NCBI GenBank assembly: GCA_011526395.1
Contig: WTHW01000123.1
Location: 1 to 6,589 of the forward strand
Source: Alphaproteobacteria bacterium
Lineage (GTDB): Bacteria; Pseudomonadota; Alphaproteobacteria; Puniceispirillales; Puniceispirillaceae
DNA: 6,589 bases
Reading direction: 5' to 3'
Part shown: positions 6,331 to 6,589 of the stretch, piece by piece
How positions within the stretch are numbered: position 1 is the first letter of the stretch
How the letters are laid out: every line of letters begins with the position of its first letter
Notes under the pieces: model-generated
Told to the model about the DNA's origin: nothing
Databases searched by the model: none
The model's input: the letters and a program-made list of their open reading frames with translations, nothing else
Translations under genes and position numbers: made by a program

Positions 6331-6407
6331 GCGCTCGTAGCTCAGCTGGATAGAGCACTAGACTACGAATCTAGGGGTCGGGAGTTCGAATCTTCCCGAG
6401 CGCGCCA
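6331..6407 (+). tRNA. tRNA-Arg, anticodon ACG
   Basis: A complete 77-base cloverleaf. The acceptor stem GCGCTCG pairs with CGAGCGC (6397-6403), followed by discriminator G and an encoded CCA. The D stem is GCTC/GAGC. The anticodon stem CTAGA/TCTAG closes the 7-base loop CTACGAA with ACG at 6365-6367. The T stem GGGAG/CTTCC (one G-U pair) closes the loop TTCGAAT. Anticodon ACG is normally deaminated to ICG by TadA and then reads CGU, CGC and CGA arginine codons. The gene stands alone; a terminator lies about 75 bases downstream. Confidence 0.98.
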
Positions 6408-6589
6408 CTTCTTCAAGATACTTCAAAGAACGTCTTAATCCCTTAAGTGCCTATAGCACTTAGTAATGCACCTGTAGATATGTCTCCCTTTCGGGAGACT
6501 TTTCGATACGGGGTATATAGAATTTCACATTCGTGAAACAAAATATATCGAGAGTGGCTTATCTAGGCGTTCCAGCTTGTCTTATCTGC
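6408..6589. other. region after tRNA-Arg with small hairpins, no gene recognised
   Basis: No plausible coding frame is seen in these 182 bases. Besides the terminator at 6482 there are two further inverted repeats. TAAGTGC-CTATA-GCACTTA (6444-6462) has no T tract. TTTCAC-ATTC-GTGAAA (6523-6538) is flanked by roughly complementary TATAT/ATATA runs that could lengthen the stem. They may be 3' trailer structures of the tRNA transcript or belong to whatever lies to the right. No integrase or direct repeat of the tRNA 3' end is visible. Confidence 0.4.
6482..6503 (+). terminator. intrinsic terminator downstream of tRNA-Arg
   Basis: GTCTCCC-TTTC-GGGAGAC is a perfect 7-bp GC-rich stem with a 4-base loop followed by TTTT on the plus strand. 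It sits 75 bases after the tRNA and probably ends its transcript. Read on the minus strand the loop would be a GAAA tetraloop without a following T tract, so the plus-strand reading is preferred. Confidence 0.7.

Overview
The window looks like ordinary chromosome from an alphaproteobacterium with AT-leaning base composition. The evidence is the gene order rpmH, rnpA, yidD, yidC, engB, argB on one strand, and protein sequences that read as typical proteobacterial (alphaproteobacterial-looking) family members. A marine low-GC lineage such as SAR116 is possible, but this placement is inference. No transposase, integrase, phage gene or CRISPR array is visible.

Layout. Positions 1-4063 hold a six-gene minus-strand block, read from right to left. 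It starts with rpmH (ribosomal protein L34). A 130-base spacer with two intrinsic-terminator-like hairpins follows, then rnpA (RNase P protein), yidD (membrane-insertion helper), yidC (membrane insertase), engB/yihA (ribosome-assembly GTPase) and argB (acetylglutamate kinase). argB runs off the left edge, so only its first 194 codons are present. Positions 4064-4308 are a divergent regulatory region. It holds a good rpmH promoter and, on the other side, a palindromic stretch in front of a plus-strand sensor histidine kinase (4309-5661). The kinase meets gpt (xanthine phosphoribosyltransferase, minus strand, 5658-6137) tail to tail, and one TTAA supplies both stop codons. After a 193-base spacer comes a plus-strand tRNA-Arg(ACG) with encoded CCA (6331-6407). 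The last 182 bases contain a terminator and two other small hairpins but no gene that I can recognise.

How the genes work together. The left block joins translation and RNA processing (L34, RNase P protein, EngB) with membrane-protein biogenesis (YidD, YidC); argB at the end belongs to arginine synthesis. The rpmH-rnpA spacer is the most interesting piece. Its two terminator hairpins share an identical 3' arm, and the 3' arm of the first can also pair with the 5' arm of the second. That arrangement could act as an attenuator setting how much transcription passes from the highly expressed rpmH into rnpA and the genes beyond. The histidine kinase has no response regulator beside it in the window, and I do not recognise its extracytoplasmic sensor region. 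I found no convincing new multi-gene system.
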